Origin: Acidihalobacter ferrooxydans | GTDB taxonomy: Bacteria; Pseudomonadota; Gammaproteobacteria; DSM-5130; Acidihalobacteraceae | DNA length: 64,000 nt | Direction of reading: 5' to 3' | NCBI RefSeq assembly: GCF_001975725.1 | Contig: NZ_CP019434.1 | Coordinates: 372,001-436,000, forward strand | Shown: positions 18,422-27,468 of the stretch, in pieces | Position numbering within the stretch: position 1 is the stretch's first letter | Layout of the letters: the number at the start of each line of letters is the position of its first letter | The notes under the pieces: model-generated | What the model was told of the DNA's origin: nothing | What the model saw: the letters and a program-made list of their open reading frames with translations, nothing else | The model's database searches: none | Program-made: the position numbers and the translations under genes

Positions 18422-18514
18422 ATGATCCGAATTCCCGCCCTGCCAGTCCTGCTGGTAAATGTCGTAGTAATGAACGCCGTGGTAGCTCCACGGCGCGGCG
18501 GGTCCATGCGTTAA
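18422..18514 (+). CDS. ilvL: ilvGM leader peptide
   Basis: A 30-codon open frame preceded by AGGAAA. The peptide contains seven Val, three Leu and two Ile, concentrated in the run PVLLVNVVVMNAVV, the regulatory amino acids of the branched-chain pathway. The second half of the frame overlaps a GC hairpin and the antiterminator strand, and an intrinsic terminator follows 28 bases after the stop. This is the classic layout of a translationally controlled attenuator, as in enteric ilvGMEDA, whose leader is also rich in Val, Ile and Leu. The function of the peptide is only to stall the ribosome when charged tRNAs are scarce. Confidence 0.82.
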   Translation: MIRIPALPVLLVNVVVMNAVVAPRRGGSMR

Positions 18515-18577
18515 CGCTCTGAACAAACGAGATTTCACCCAGGACCCCCGCGCCGCAAGGCTCGGGGGTCTTTTTTT
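18475..18577 (+). promoter_or_regulatory. ilvGM transcription attenuator (1:2 hairpin, antiterminator, terminator)
   Basis: Three mutually exclusive pairings are visible. Hairpin 1:2 pairs CGCCGTGG (18475-18482) with CCACGGCG (18488-18495). The antiterminator pairs 18492-18505 (GGCGCGGCGGGTCC) with 18542-18554 (GGACCCCCGCGCC), 13 base pairs with one bulged C. The terminator pairs 18543-18550 with 18563-18570. The antiterminator shares GGCG with hairpin 1:2 and its 3-prime strand with the terminator, so a ribosome stalled on the Val codons would favour readthrough. Confidence 0.8.
18543..18577 (+). terminator. ilvGM leader intrinsic terminator
   Basis: Perfect 8-bp stem GACCCCCG / CGGGGGTC (18543-18550 and 18563-18570) with a 12-base loop, followed directly by seven T residues (18571-18577). 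It lies upstream of ilvG, so it acts as the attenuator terminator. Confidence 0.9.
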
Positions 18578-18683
18578 GCACGTATTGAAACTGGAGATAG
18601 ATCAATGTCCATCGTAGTACGCCTGCTCCCGCTGTTCGCCACCCGCAACCACAACATTGGCCAACCGACTGGAGCACATGATC

Positions 18684-20345
18684 ATGAATGGTGCGCAATA
18701 TCTCGCTGAAACACTGAGCCGACACGGCGTCGAGACGCTGTTCGGTTATCCCGGCGGCGCCATCATGCCGCTTTACGACGCGCTGCTCGACGCCCCTCTG
18801 CGCCACATTCTCACCCGCCACGAACAGGCCGCGGCCTTTGCCGCCAACGGTTACGCCCGCGCCACCGGCAAGCTGTGCGTCTGCCTCGCCACCTCCGGGC
18901 CCGGCGCCACCAACCTGCTCACCGGCGTCGCCGACGCGCTGGCCGACTCCGTGCCTCTGCTGGTCATTACCGGGCAGGTGGCGGGCGGATTGATCGGCAC
19001 CGATGCCTTTCAGGAAGTCGATGTGCTGGGCCTTTCACTCGGTGTCACCAAACACAGTTATCTGGTGCGCGACGCGGCCGAGCTTGCCGACGCCCTGCCG
19101 GAGGCCATTCGTCTGGCCCGCTCCGGTCGACCGGGGCCGGTGTGGATCGACGTGCCCAAGGACGTGCTGCTGGCAGACATGGGTGAGCACACGCCGCCCG
19201 CCGCGCCCCTGTCGCTCGATGCGGCGCCAGCGCCGGAGCCTCGCGCGGTGGCGCGGGCGCGCGAGCTGCTTGCCGCCGCCGAACGGCCGTTGGTCTACGC
19301 CGGCGGCGGCGTAGTGCTGGCCGGGGCGGTCGACGCGCTGCGCCGCTTCTGCGCACGCACGGACATCCCGCTGATCGCCACGCTCAAAGGTCTCGGCGCG
19401 CTGCCCGCGGACGCTCCGCTCAACCTCGGCATGCTCGGCATGCACGGCGCACCCGGCGCCAACCGTGCAGTGCAGGCCTGCGATCTGCTGCTGGTCGCGG
19501 GAGCGCGTTTCGACGACCGCGCCACCGGGTTGCTGGCGCAGTTCGCGCCGCAGGCGAAGGTGATCCACCTGGACGCCGATCCCGCCGAGATTGGCAAGTT
19601 GCGCACGGCGGATGTGGCGCTCTGCGGCGCGATGGCGCCGACGCTGGACGCACTGGGCGCGGCGCGCCCAGCCATCGATGCCTGGCGGCGTCGCTGCGTG
19701 CAATGGCGCGAAACCGGCGGCCACGCGTTGCCGCCGCCGGGCGCGGGCATCGCGCCGCAGCGGCTGTTGCGGGCGCTGGCCGAGGCGGCCGATGAACACA
19801 CCGTGATCGCCTGCGACGTCGGCCAGCATCAGATGTGGGTGGCGCAGCACTACGGGTTTCGCACGCCGCGCCAACACCTGACCAGCGGCGGGCTCGGCGC
19901 CATGGGCTTCGGCCTGCCGGCGGCCATCGGCGCGCAACTGGCCGCGCCGCAGGCGCGGGTCATCAACGTCAGCGGCGACGGCTCGTTCCTGATGAATGTG
20001 CAGGAACTGGCGACGCTCAAGCGCTACGACCTGCCGGTGAAAGTGCTGCTGTTCGACAACCAGTACCTCGGCATGGTGCGCCAGCAGCAGGCGCTGTTCT
20101 ACGCCGGGCGCTACCACTGCGTGGACCTGTCCGACAATCCGGATTTCGTCGAAGTGGCGCATGCCTTCGGTATTCCGGCACTGCGCGCGCAACGGGCCGA
20201 TGAAATCGATGCAGTGGTCGAGGCGCTGCTGGATACGCCGGGGCCGCTGCTGGTGCATGTGCCCATCGCACGCGAAGACAACGTCTGGCCGGTGGTCGCG
20301 CCGGGCCGGGCCAATCACGACATGATCGAGGAGATCCAGGCATGA
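18684..20345 (+). CDS. ilvG: acetolactate synthase II-type large subunit
   Basis: Thiamine-diphosphate enzyme that makes acetolactate or acetohydroxybutyrate, the first common step of Val, Leu and Ile synthesis. The 553-aa protein tracks E. coli IlvG closely: MNGAQYLAE start, [10 protein letters not shown], catalytic Glu47 in [44 protein letters not shown], and the ThDP motif [34 protein letters not shown] 18684 is chosen because GGAG sits 9 bases upstream; an ATG two codons earlier is possible. Its last four bases overlap ilvM. Expression should be governed by the leader attenuator 170 bases upstream. Confidence 0.96.
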   Translation: MNGAQYLAETLSRHGVETLFGYPGGAIMPLYDALLDAPLRHILTRHEQAAAFAANGYARATGKLCVCLATSGPGATNLLTGVADALADSVPLLVITGQVAGGLIGTDAFQEVDVLGLSLGVTKHSYLVRDAAELADALPEAIRLARSGRPGPVWIDVPKDVLLADMGEHTPPAAPLSLDAAPAPEPRAVARARELLAAAERPLVYAGGGVVLAGAVDALRRFCARTDIPLIATLKGLGALPADAPLNLGMLGMHGAPGANRAVQACDLLLVAGARFDDRATGLLAQFAPQAKVIHLDADPAEIGKLRTADVALCGAMAPTLDALGAARPAIDAWRRRCVQWRETGGHALPPPGAGIAPQRLLRALAEAADEHTVIACDVGQHQMWVAQHYGFRTPRQHLTSGGLGAMGFGLPAAIGAQLAAPQARVINVSGDGSFLMNVQELATLKRYDLPVKVLLFDNQYLGMVRQQQALFYAGRYHCVDLSDNPDFVEVAHAFGIPALRAQRADEIDAVVEALLDTPGPLLVHVPIAREDNVWPVVAPGRANHDMIEEIQA

Positions 20346-20596
20346 ATCACGAATTGCAGATTATCGCCCGCCCCCAGACTGGCGCACTGGAGCGCATTCT
20401 GCGCACCTTGCGCGTGCGCGGCTTCGAGGTGCAGCGCATGCACGCGGATTTCGATACCGCGCGCGAACGCTTTCACCTGGGCGTGTGGTTGCAGGGCGAA
20501 CGGGCGCCTGACGTGCTGGAGCGCCAGTTGTTGCGACTGGCCGAGGTCGAGACGGTATTGGCCGTGCACGCCAGCACACGCAGCGCAGCGGTCTGA
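20342..20596 (+). CDS. ilvM: acetolactate synthase II small subunit
   Basis: An 84-aa protein with a single ACT-like domain, the size and type of IlvM, the small subunit that stabilises and activates IlvG. It begins [29 protein letters not shown], aligned with the start of IlvM family proteins. The ATG overlaps the ilvG stop (ATGA), and it ends six bases before a convergent gene, so the operon here is just ilvGM, without ilvE, ilvD or ilvA. Confidence 0.9.
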   Translation: MNHELQIIARPQTGALERILRTLRVRGFEVQRMHADFDTARERFHLGVWLQGERAPDVLERQLLRLAEVETVLAVHASTRSAAV

Positions 20597-20602
20597 CGCG
20601 CC

Positions 20603-21184
20603 TTATAGCGGCAGCGGCGTATCGGGGCGCACCCTGAACCAGCAGGCGATGCTGGCGCGTTCGCGGCGCGCCGGGGTGACCTCGTGCGGGAAGTTCTCGC
20701 TGAGAAAGCAGACCGCATGACCGGATTCGGGCAGGATTTCGTCGATCAGCCTGCTCTGTGGCGTGTACAGGCGCAGCAGACCACCGTCGGTGCGCCGCCA
20801 GGCGTCGTTCAGATAGATGACCAGACTGACACGACGTGCGTTGTCATCCTGAAAACTGTCGACGTGGCGTTGATAATGCGCCCCGGGCGGATACAGCGCG
20901 TAATGCGCCTCGAAGTCCTCCAGACCGATGAACAGCGTGCGGTTGAGGTGATCGCGCAACGCTTCGAGCTGCACAAAGAGCCTGGCCTGTGCAGGGCTGG
21001 CGCCATCCAGCCACGCGGTCCGGTCGCCGCGAATGTCTGCGCGCAATCGCTGGCGCGGGCCTTTGCCGATGAGCGCCGGGGTGAGCGCATCCTGTTGGTC
21101 GAGCGTGTGCAGTTCGCGGCGCAGCGCGACGGCAAGATCGGCTTCGATAAAAGTGGCAAGCGAGATCCAGCCAACGCTGCACAA
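20603..21184 (-). CDS. 2-oxoglutarate/Fe(II)-dependent oxygenase family protein
   Basis: A 193-aa protein of the prolyl-hydroxylase-like SM-20/P4Hc type. The iron ligands are visible as HxD in QRHVDSFQDD and His in NFPHEVTP, with the conserved Arg of ARRERASIACWF that binds 2-oxoglutarate. Members hydroxylate protein or small-molecule substrates; none can be assigned here. It is convergent with ilvM. The second residue Cys and lack of a clear upstream ribosome site leave the exact start slightly uncertain. Confidence 0.85.
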   Translation of the reverse strand: MCSVGWISLATFIEADLAVALRRELHTLDQQDALTPALIGKGPRQRLRADIRGDRTAWLDGASPAQARLFVQLEALRDHLNRTLFIGLEDFEAHYALYPPGAHYQRHVDSFQDDNARRVSLVIYLNDAWRRTDGGLLRLYTPQSRLIDEILPESGHAVCFLSENFPHEVTPARRERASIACWFRVRPDTPLPL

Positions 21185-21459
21185 GGCATCGGCGATGCGG
21201 GAGGCACGGTTTTCAGTGGACAGGACAGCGGCCCGGAAAGACCACGCAGATGTGGCGACCGGAGTATGCGCCTGTCGAAGCGGATTGTAGAGTCGTGCGC
21301 ACTCAGAATCGTGCAGGAATACACGACCCGACCCAAAGTCCTCGACCTCAAGGTTCGCATAGTGGACAAGGCTGGACGTTGAGTTGGGATTGATAGGGTG
21401 CTAATTTCCCTGTCGTAAGCGTAGGAATTTTGAGCCTGCACTCAGGCGAGGCGGCAGCC

Positions 21460-21690
21460 ATGACCGACAACGTCGAAAATCTGATTTTCGAGCACGCCCG
21501 GATATTGCCGGAATCAACATCGACTCAAAGGAAAACACCACGCGGCTTTGGGCGCATGGAAGTTGCGTTGACGGGGCTGCGGCGGGATATGGTGCTGAGT
21601 GAAGAAGGTGTCGTTGAGCCGGAGCTGCGGATTGATCGGCTCAGCGAGCGTGTGGAACGCATTGAACGGCGGTTGGCATTGGTGGAGTAA
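21460..21690 (+). CDS. small coiled-coil protein, probably internally deleted
   Basis: A 76-codon frame. The start MTDNVENLIFEH and the end IDRLSERVERIERRLALVE look like the two ends of a widespread small coiled-coil protein family of unknown function (usually about 90-100 aa, seen next to similar short genes). The middle (PESTSTQRKTPRGFG) does not fit the heptad pattern expected between them, suggesting replacement or deletion. It opens an accessory, lower-GC stretch. I cannot assign a role. Confidence 0.45.
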   Translation: MTDNVENLIFEHARILPESTSTQRKTPRGFGRMEVALTGLRRDMVLSEEGVVEPELRIDRLSERVERIERRLALVE

Positions 21691-21861
21691 TGTTTGAGGC
21701 GTAAATAGTGGTCAGTCTCCTATTTACATTGCGCGTTTGATCGAGAAGTCTTGGAGGCGGTGTGTTTGAGTTTATTCGGAAGCCCCTCTATCCAAATTTG
21801 CTTTATATCAAACAGTAGGATAGATGATGGCACACGTGATATACACCTACTACGAACTGAT

Positions 21862-21885
21862 ATATACACCTGTACAGGTGTATAT
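21862..21885. repeat. perfect 24-bp palindrome
   Basis: ATATACACCTGT and its exact reverse complement are joined without a spacer. A third half-site-like copy (GATATACACCT) lies just upstream at 21838-21848. It looks like an operator for a dimeric regulator, but no gene starts immediately downstream. Confidence 0.7.
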
Positions 21886-22136
21886 TGCTTGTTGAGTGAG
21901 ATAGAAGGCTGCGCCGTAATTCGGAGGGCATTCAGGCATCTATCTCATTGAGTCTAGGTGGAAAAACTGCGCAAAATCTGATAAATGTGAAGCACAGATT
22001 AAGCGTGGTGCATAACGAGTTGATGCACACACGCAGAATCAGCGCTTCAGGTTTATTCAAGCATTGGCACGTTGTTGCGGGATTTGAGGTAGAGGCTTCG
22101 ACTAACGCACATGTGTACTGCCCGCCTTCTCTCTCC

Positions 22137-22205
22137 CCCAACCACTCACTTGAGCACACTCGTCGCACTACGTGCGTCAAAGTGCTCAGTTCGATCTTGT
22201 TGGGC
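22137..22205 (+). other. attC-like integron recombination structure
   Basis: CCCAAC (22137-22142) pairs with GTTGGG of GTTGGGC (22199-22205, matching the core GTTRRRY). Inside it TGAGCAC (22151-22157) pairs with GTGCTCA (22182-22188), and CGCAC pairs with GTGCG at the tip. This nested imperfect palindrome of about 70 bases resembles an attC site, and an ORF begins 19 bases after the core. The outer box is one base off the RYYYAAC consensus and no integrase is in the window. Confidence 0.35.
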
Positions 22206-22223
22206 GACGAAAGGCTATTTGCT

Positions 22224-22438
22224 ATGAATGCCGAAACTGCTCAGGTCATCGCTGCATATGTCGCAGTCGCCGTGCCGGCCACCGTCGCGATTGCAAACAT
22301 TGCTAAGGTTCTTCTTGAATGGATGCAGCAAGGTCACAAAGTTCGCGAAGCGCAGATCCAACAGAGTCACCAGATCACTACCCACTACCTGGATAAAGCG
22401 CTTGATCCAACAGTTCCTTTAGCGATCAGACATCAGTT
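22224..22438 (+). pseudogene. small membrane-protein ORF truncated by an IS3-family insertion
   Basis: An open frame from ATG 22224 encodes MNAETAQVIAAYVAVAVPA and continues with a hydrophobic helix (residues about 5-30) followed by a polar segment with LLEWMQQGHKVREAQIQQSHQ. It runs directly into the left end of the IS at 22439, after about 71 codons, and continues out of its own sequence into IS DNA. No matching remainder is found beyond the right IS end, so the 3-prime part seems deleted. Function is not recognised. It follows the attC-like structure by 19 bases, as a gene cassette ORF would. Confidence 0.55.
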
Positions 22439-22477
22439 TGAACCGCCCCGGGTATTCCGGAGACTGTTTTGTTTGAG

Positions 22478-23697
<1,220 letters not shown>

Positions 23698-23758
23698 GAC
23701 TCTATCCTCTCAAGAAATAGAGTCTCCGGGAAACCCGGGGCGGTTCACTTCACGAGAT

Positions 23759-24217
23759 TTAAGACGCCTTCTTGGACGCAGACGATGGCGCCTGCACCAC
23801 GATCTTTTGACCAATGTGGAGCGGCACCTTCGCGCTGGCTAAATGATTCCACTTCACCAGTTGTTTGACGGTGTCACCATGTTGATGCGCCAACAGCCAC
23901 AGGGAATCCCCGGCACGAACGGTGACCTTCTTTTGATGTCTCGACGAAGGAGTCATCGCTGGCGGTGTGGTGCTTTGCTTGGTCGATGCGGACGCAGACG
24001 AACTCTGCGAGCCCTGCGTACTTTGACTTTGATAGGGAGCTGGAGTTGGGGTGCTTTGACTTTGGTAGGACTGACTTTGGGAGGGCGGCAGGGTTGGCGC
24101 GCTTTGACCCTGGGAGAACTGACTTTGGTAAGAGGAGGTTCCAGCGATCGCAATGGCTGGAAGGGCGAAGCCCATGGTGAGAAATACGGCAAATAATGAA
24201 CGTTGGTGCTTATGCAT
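23759..24217 (-). CDS. secreted LysM-domain protein
   Basis: A 152-aa exported protein. Residues 1-25 form a signal peptide (hydrophobic core FAVFLTMGFALPAIAIAG). Residues about 26-92 are a low-complexity Gln/Ser/Thr/Pro linker with repeated YQSQS units. A single LysM domain follows at about 96-142 (VRAGDSLWLLAHQHGDTVKQLVKWNHL, ending IGQKIVV), which would bind peptidoglycan. Its 3-prime end lies 11 bases from the IS right end and is complete. It may anchor to the cell wall in the periplasm; no enzymatic domain is present. Confidence 0.82.
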   Translation of the reverse strand: MHKHQRSLFAVFLTMGFALPAIAIAGTSSYQSQFSQGQSAPTLPPSQSQSYQSQSTPTPAPYQSQSTQGSQSSSASASTKQSTTPPAMTPSSRHQKKVTVRAGDSLWLLAHQHGDTVKQLVKWNHLASAKVPLHIGQKIVVQAPSSASKKAS

Positions 24218-24379
24218 CAGCGACCTCCATGTGTGAATGAATCAACGGAGGAAAAACCCTAGCACCCCGATAAAGGCAATCAACAGTGTCGTCTATCAGC
24301 AACATTGAGGCTCATTAAAGTGGACCCCAGATTTCGGACAGCAGTTTAAGCTGTCCGGCAAGGATCTGAGGATTGAGGA

Positions 24380-24679
24380 ATGAGTGAGAGAAAGAAGCGA
24401 AAGGTCTACAGCCCGGAATTCAAAGCCAAGGTAGGCATCGAGGCCCTGAAAGGCATCAAGACAGTCAACGAGATCGGTCAGGAATACGGGGTTCACCCGG
24501 TTCAGGTGGGCCAATGGAAGAAAGCGATCCAGGAGCAGGCGTCGCGCCTGTTCGAGGGCAAACGTGGTCCGAAGCCTGTGGTGGAGCATCAACAGCCGGA
24601 CAAGCTCTACAGCGAGATCGGCAAGCTGAAAATGGAATTGGACTGGCTGAAAAAAAAGTCCGGAATCAGCCTGCCATGA
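24380..24679 (+). CDS. IS3-family transposase OrfA (copy 1)
   Basis: A 99-aa HTH protein starting MSERKKRKVYSPEFKAKVGI, with the DNA-binding helix pair NEIGQEYGVHPVQVGQWKKAI and a C-terminal coiled coil. An A8G run at 24650-24658 in frame as AAA AAA AAG is the classic slippery site of this family, enabling a minus-one shift into orfB. It is identical in sequence to the copy at 47360. Confidence 0.93.
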   Translation: MSERKKRKVYSPEFKAKVGIEALKGIKTVNEIGQEYGVHPVQVGQWKKAIQEQASRLFEGKRGPKPVVEHQQPDKLYSEIGKLKMELDWLKKKSGISLP

Positions 24680-25632
24680 AGCGCCGGCACTGGATAGAAC
24701 CCAACACAGCGATCGCGCTGACCCGCCAATGCGAATTGGCCAGCGTCACCCGGTCAACGGTCTATGCCCAGCACGAACCCAAGGAGGTGGACGAGGCAGA
24801 GCAACGTTTGTGTCGTCTCCTCGACGAGGAATACACCCGCCACCCCTTCTACGGCAGCCGCCGGATGGTGGTCTTCCTGAAGGGAGAAGGCCACCCGGTC
24901 AATCGCAAGCGGGTACAACGCCTCATGCGCTTGATGGGGCTGGCCGCAATGGCGCCAGGCCCTCACACCAGTCAGCCACATCCGCAGCACAAGGTCTATC
25001 CTTATCGGCTAAGGGGTCTTGCCATCACGCGCCCCAATCAGGTCTGGAGCACCGACATCACCTATGTTCGCCTGGCACACGGCTTTGCCTATCTGGTCGC
25101 GGTTATTGACTGGTACAGCCGCAGGGTATTGAGCTGGCGAGTGAGCAACACCCTGGACACAGGCTTCTGCATCGACTGTCTCGAGGAAGCTCTGCGATGC
25201 GATGGCAAACCAGAGATATTCAACAGCGACCCGGGAGCGCAGTTCACCAGCACAGCTTTCACCGATGTCCTCAAGCGCGAAGGGATCCGTATCAGCATGG
25301 ATGGCCGGGGCCGTGCGCTGGACAATATCTTCGTGGAGCGGCTCTGGCGCAGCGTCAAGCATGAGGACATCTATCTCAAGGGATACGACGCCTTGGGAGA
25401 GCTGACGCTCGGGCTGACCGATTACTTCATGTTCTACAACGCAGAGCGCCCCCACCAGTCACTTGCTTACCAGACACCGGATCGGGTCTACCGTACGGGC
25501 CATGGAGGTGGAGCCAAGATCGTAGATAAATTCTCCGGGGAAGGAGATCAAGCAGAAACACATGAAGCAGAAACACATGAAGCACCGGGGCAGCGCCGCA
25601 CAGCTGTGGGTGAGACAGTATCCGCAGCTTAA
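24676..25632 (+). CDS. IS3-family transposase OrfB (copy 1)
   Basis: A 318-aa rve-domain transposase starting MKRRHWIEPNTAIALTR, ATG overlapping the orfA stop. DDE residues are present: Asp in WSTDITYVRLA, Asp in FNSDPGAQFTS, Glu in NIFVERLWRSVK. The residue after the second Asp is Pro (base 25232 is C) where copy 2 and the family consensus have Gln, a change next to the active site that may impair catalysis. The protein ends in a repeated AETHEAETHEA tail. Confidence 0.92.
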   Translation: MKRRHWIEPNTAIALTRQCELASVTRSTVYAQHEPKEVDEAEQRLCRLLDEEYTRHPFYGSRRMVVFLKGEGHPVNRKRVQRLMRLMGLAAMAPGPHTSQPHPQHKVYPYRLRGLAITRPNQVWSTDITYVRLAHGFAYLVAVIDWYSRRVLSWRVSNTLDTGFCIDCLEEALRCDGKPEIFNSDPGAQFTSTAFTDVLKREGIRISMDGRGRALDNIFVERLWRSVKHEDIYLKGYDALGELTLGLTDYFMFYNAERPHQSLAYQTPDRVYRTGHGGGAKIVDKFSGEGDQAETHEAETHEAPGQRRTAVGETVSAA

Positions 25633-25671
25633 ACTCTGGTGGATTTTGTCTTGACTATGGGGTCCACTTTA

Positions 25672-26004
25672 CATCCCGCCGCCTCAATCAGACCCCTTGG
25701 GCTGGCATTCACCAAAGAAATGTTTGCGATTCTGGGTGGCCTAGGAACCTGTCGGACTTGGAGGATCGAAGCGAGGCGAGTGGGGAATGGAGGCCAGTTT
25801 CACGGTCTTTTGAGGACAATAGTGGTTCTATTCGACGAAAAAGAGCGGGGAAATGGACCCATTATCCCATCGTCGCAGCCGATTCTTTCCAAGTCCGGCA
25901 GGCTCCTAGTCTTTTCGTGTTACTAATAATCCTCTTGCTTGATTGCAAGGCCTCTTTTGGTTTCCTGACGAAATTTTAATAAAGACCAGCAATGCCGCCG
26001 GAAT
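25672..26004. other. intergenic repeat-rich region before arsC
   Basis: About 330 bases without a gene. It contains the complete 169-bp MITE at 25741-25909 and, from about 25930 to 25960, a right-end fragment of the ISL3-like MITE family found at 51.6-57 kb (CTTGCTTGATTGCAAG). Confidence 0.6.
25741..25909 (+). mobile_element. MITE, family A, complete copy (169 bp)
   Basis: Terminal inverted repeats of about 21 bp: the left end begins CTAGGAACCTGTCGGACTTG and the right end is the near-perfect inverse (CCAAGTCCGGCAGGCTCC then TAG). There is no coding capacity. The internal segment AGGACAATAGTGGTTCTAT is shared with an inverted copy at 29924-30090. The internal core is probably derived from a larger insertion sequence not present here. 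Confidence 0.75.
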
Positions 26005-26511
26005 TCACTCGTCTGCATCCTGAATGCGACCGATGGCGTCGAGTTCGGATGTCAGTGCCATACGGTTGAGTTTGTCGATAGGTAGGTGGCTGAACAGATC
26101 GATGCGGCGGGTAAGCTGGTGAAACGCTTGGCTCATGGCCTTGTTTCGGGTGGCTTCGTCGCCGGTGAACGCCGCGGGATCAGGGATGCCCCAATGCGCG
26201 GTGATGGGTTGCCCGGGCCAAACGGGGCATTGTTCTCCTGCAACCTTGTCGCAGACGGTAAACACAAAATCCATATGAGGACTGTCTGGCAGCGAAAATT
26301 CATCCCACGATTTGCTGCGCAGGGCCTCCGTCGGCAGTCCGGCACGTTTGATCTGCCCCAAGGCGTCGGCATTCACCTCTCCATCGGGTTGACTGCCAGC
26401 GCTGTAGGCCACAAAACGTCTCTTGCCACGCTTGTTCAGGATGGCCTCGGCCATGATGCTGCGCGCGGAATTGCCGGTGCACAGAAACAGCACGTTGTAG
26501 GTTCTATCCAT
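26005..26511 (-). CDS. arsC: thioredoxin-type arsenate reductase
   Basis: A 168-aa low-molecular-weight-phosphatase-fold arsenate reductase that turns arsenate into arsenite in the cytosol. The P-loop CTGNSARS gives nucleophile Cys11 in a C-X5-R motif. Two further cysteines, Cys87 and Cys95, stand where the thiol relay of the thioredoxin-coupled class is expected. It is the last gene of an arsR-arsI-arsC series on the minus strand, about 100 bases after arsI. No arsB or acr3 efflux pump is visible nearby, so the arsenite produced must be exported by a pump elsewhere. Confidence 0.93.
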   Translation of the reverse strand: MDRTYNVLFLCTGNSARSIMAEAILNKRGKRRFVAYSAGSQPDGEVNADALGQIKRAGLPTEALRSKSWDEFSLPDSPHMDFVFTVCDKVAGEQCPVWPGQPITAHWGIPDPAAFTGDEATRNKAMSQAFHQLTRRIDLFSHLPIDKLNRMALTSELDAIGRIQDADE

Positions 26512-26543
26512 CTCGAAAGCCCTTTATGAAGTTCGGAGAAAGC

Positions 26544-26573
26544 CCGGGCAGTACAAGTCCGGGCAGTACAAGC
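26544..26573. repeat. 15-bp tandem duplication between arsI and arsC
   Basis: CCGGGCAGTACAAGT and CCGGGCAGTACAAGC lie head to tail in the arsI-arsC gap. Probably replication slippage; no function evident. Confidence 0.7.
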
Positions 26574-26611
26574 CCAGATTCGAACCCTAGTACGTTTGCG
26601 TTAAACGTGTG

Positions 26612-27061
26612 TTACGAGCAGCAGCCTTGCTGCACCGGCGTCTTGGGTGCGCAGCAGGCCGCCGCACTTTCCTCCGCAGTATCGGCATCGTTGAAGGTCG
26701 GAATGTCGCTCAGTGAATGAAACCCTTCCCAGGCGACGCCTTGCGGGTCGACGGACCAGTATTTGTTGGAGCGGGCATAACAACAGGCCGCCCCCGATTC
26801 TTCGACGGAGGGCAGATCGGCAGCGGCAAGCCGCGCGTTGAGGTCTGCCAATTCAGTCTCGGATTCCACCTGGAATCCAAGATGATCCAGCCCGGTCTGG
26901 GCGGCGCGCTGAGAGATGGCGAAGTTTACGCGCGGATCGTCCAGCATCCACTTGGCGTAATCGTCTTTGATTACGGTGGGCTCGGCGGCGAACAAGGCGG
27001 TGTAGAAACGGATGCTGTCGTCGAGATCGGCAACGGAAAGGTGAACGTGAAAGCGTTTCAT
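26612..27061 (-). CDS. arsI: ArsI/CadI family glyoxalase-fold metalloenzyme
   Basis: A 149-aa vicinal-oxygen-chelate fold protein. It starts MKRFHVHLSVADLDDSIRFY, with likely metal ligands His5, His60 (GLDHLGF) and Glu112 (AWEGFH). The adjacent pair Cys93-Cys94 (AACCYARSNKYW) matches the vicinal cysteines that bind trivalent organoarsenicals in ArsI C-As lyases. The related CadI proteins are induced by cadmium, so either name is possible. A Cys-rich tail (AAACCAPKTPVQQGCCS) could also bind metal. ATG 27061 overlaps the arsR stop, so the two are translationally coupled. Confidence 0.87.
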   Translation of the reverse strand: MKRFHVHLSVADLDDSIRFYTALFAAEPTVIKDDYAKWMLDDPRVNFAISQRAAQTGLDHLGFQVESETELADLNARLAAADLPSVEESGAACCYARSNKYWSVDPQGVAWEGFHSLSDIPTFNDADTAEESAAACCAPKTPVQQGCCS

Positions 27062-27399
27062 AAGGTGTCTCCAGGTGGGATGGCCGGGTGTGCGCCGGCC
27101 GTGATGTCGCAGCTGCCGCCCTGGCAGCAGTTTTCGGTCAGATAGGCGATCAAGCCATCGATGGCGGTGAAATTTGCCTGGTAATGAATAAACCGCCCTT
27201 GCTGGCGTTTGCGCAGCAGGCCGGCGTGCATCAGCTCCTTGAGGTGAAACGAGAGCGTTGCGGGAGCCAGCCCCAGCGCCGCGCCGAGTCCGCCTGGGGT
27301 CATCCCCGCGTCGCCTGCCACGACCAACCGGCGAAAGATCGCCAGGCGGTTTTCGTGAGCCAGGGCAGACAGTGCGGTGAGGGTGTCTTGCGTATCCAT
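27058..27399 (-). CDS. arsR: ArsR family metalloregulatory repressor
   Basis: A 113-aa winged-helix repressor. The recognition helix region LGLAPATLSFHLKELMHAGLL is clear. Instead of the classical ELCVCDL site, cysteines lie near the C-terminus: Cys91-Cys92 and Cys97 in NCCQGGSC. This is close to the arrangement known for the As(III) sensor of Acidithiobacillus ferrooxidans. No ribosome site precedes the ATG; an inverted-repeat operator lies 8 bases upstream (27407-27428), so the mRNA may be leaderless. It is first in the ars operon and divergent from an aminotransferase gene. Confidence 0.92.
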   Translation of the reverse strand: MDTQDTLTALSALAHENRLAIFRRLVVAGDAGMTPGGLGAALGLAPATLSFHLKELMHAGLLRKRQQGRFIHYQANFTAIDGLIAYLTENCCQGGSCDITAGAHPAIPPGDTL

Positions 27400-27406
27400 G
27401 TTTTAA

Positions 27407-27428
27407 TATTTCCATTATTATGGAAATA
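27407..27428. promoter_or_regulatory. putative ArsR operator
   Basis: Perfect inverted repeat TATTTCCAT - TATT - ATGGAAATA in the 69-base divergent gap between arsR and the aminotransferase. Size, AT-rich arms and position are typical of ArsR operators, and it would cover promoters in both directions. Confidence 0.7.
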
Positions 27429-27468
27429 AAGCAAGATGCCGATTCATCCCAACGCGCAGGACTCACGC

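Larger units (their letters stand above)
21691..22223. other. non-coding accessory region with palindrome and attC-like site
   Basis: About 530 bases of lower GC with no supportable gene. It contains the perfect palindrome at 21862-21885 and the attC-like nested stem at 22137-22205, listed separately. The rest shows nothing I can identify. Confidence 0.5.
24316..25671 (+). mobile_element. IS3-family insertion sequence copy 1, 1356 bp
   Basis: Ends are TAAAGTGGACCCC and its inverse GGGGTCCACTTTA. A 3-bp direct repeat CAT flanks the element on both sides, the expected target duplication. A second copy with the same length and orientation lies at 47296-48651 and differs at only five positions, so transposition was recent. 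Confidence 0.95.

Noticed and set aside
26570-26590. GATTCGAACC motif resembling the T-loop of a tRNA on the minus strand
   Set aside because: No acceptor, D or anticodon stems could be built around it.
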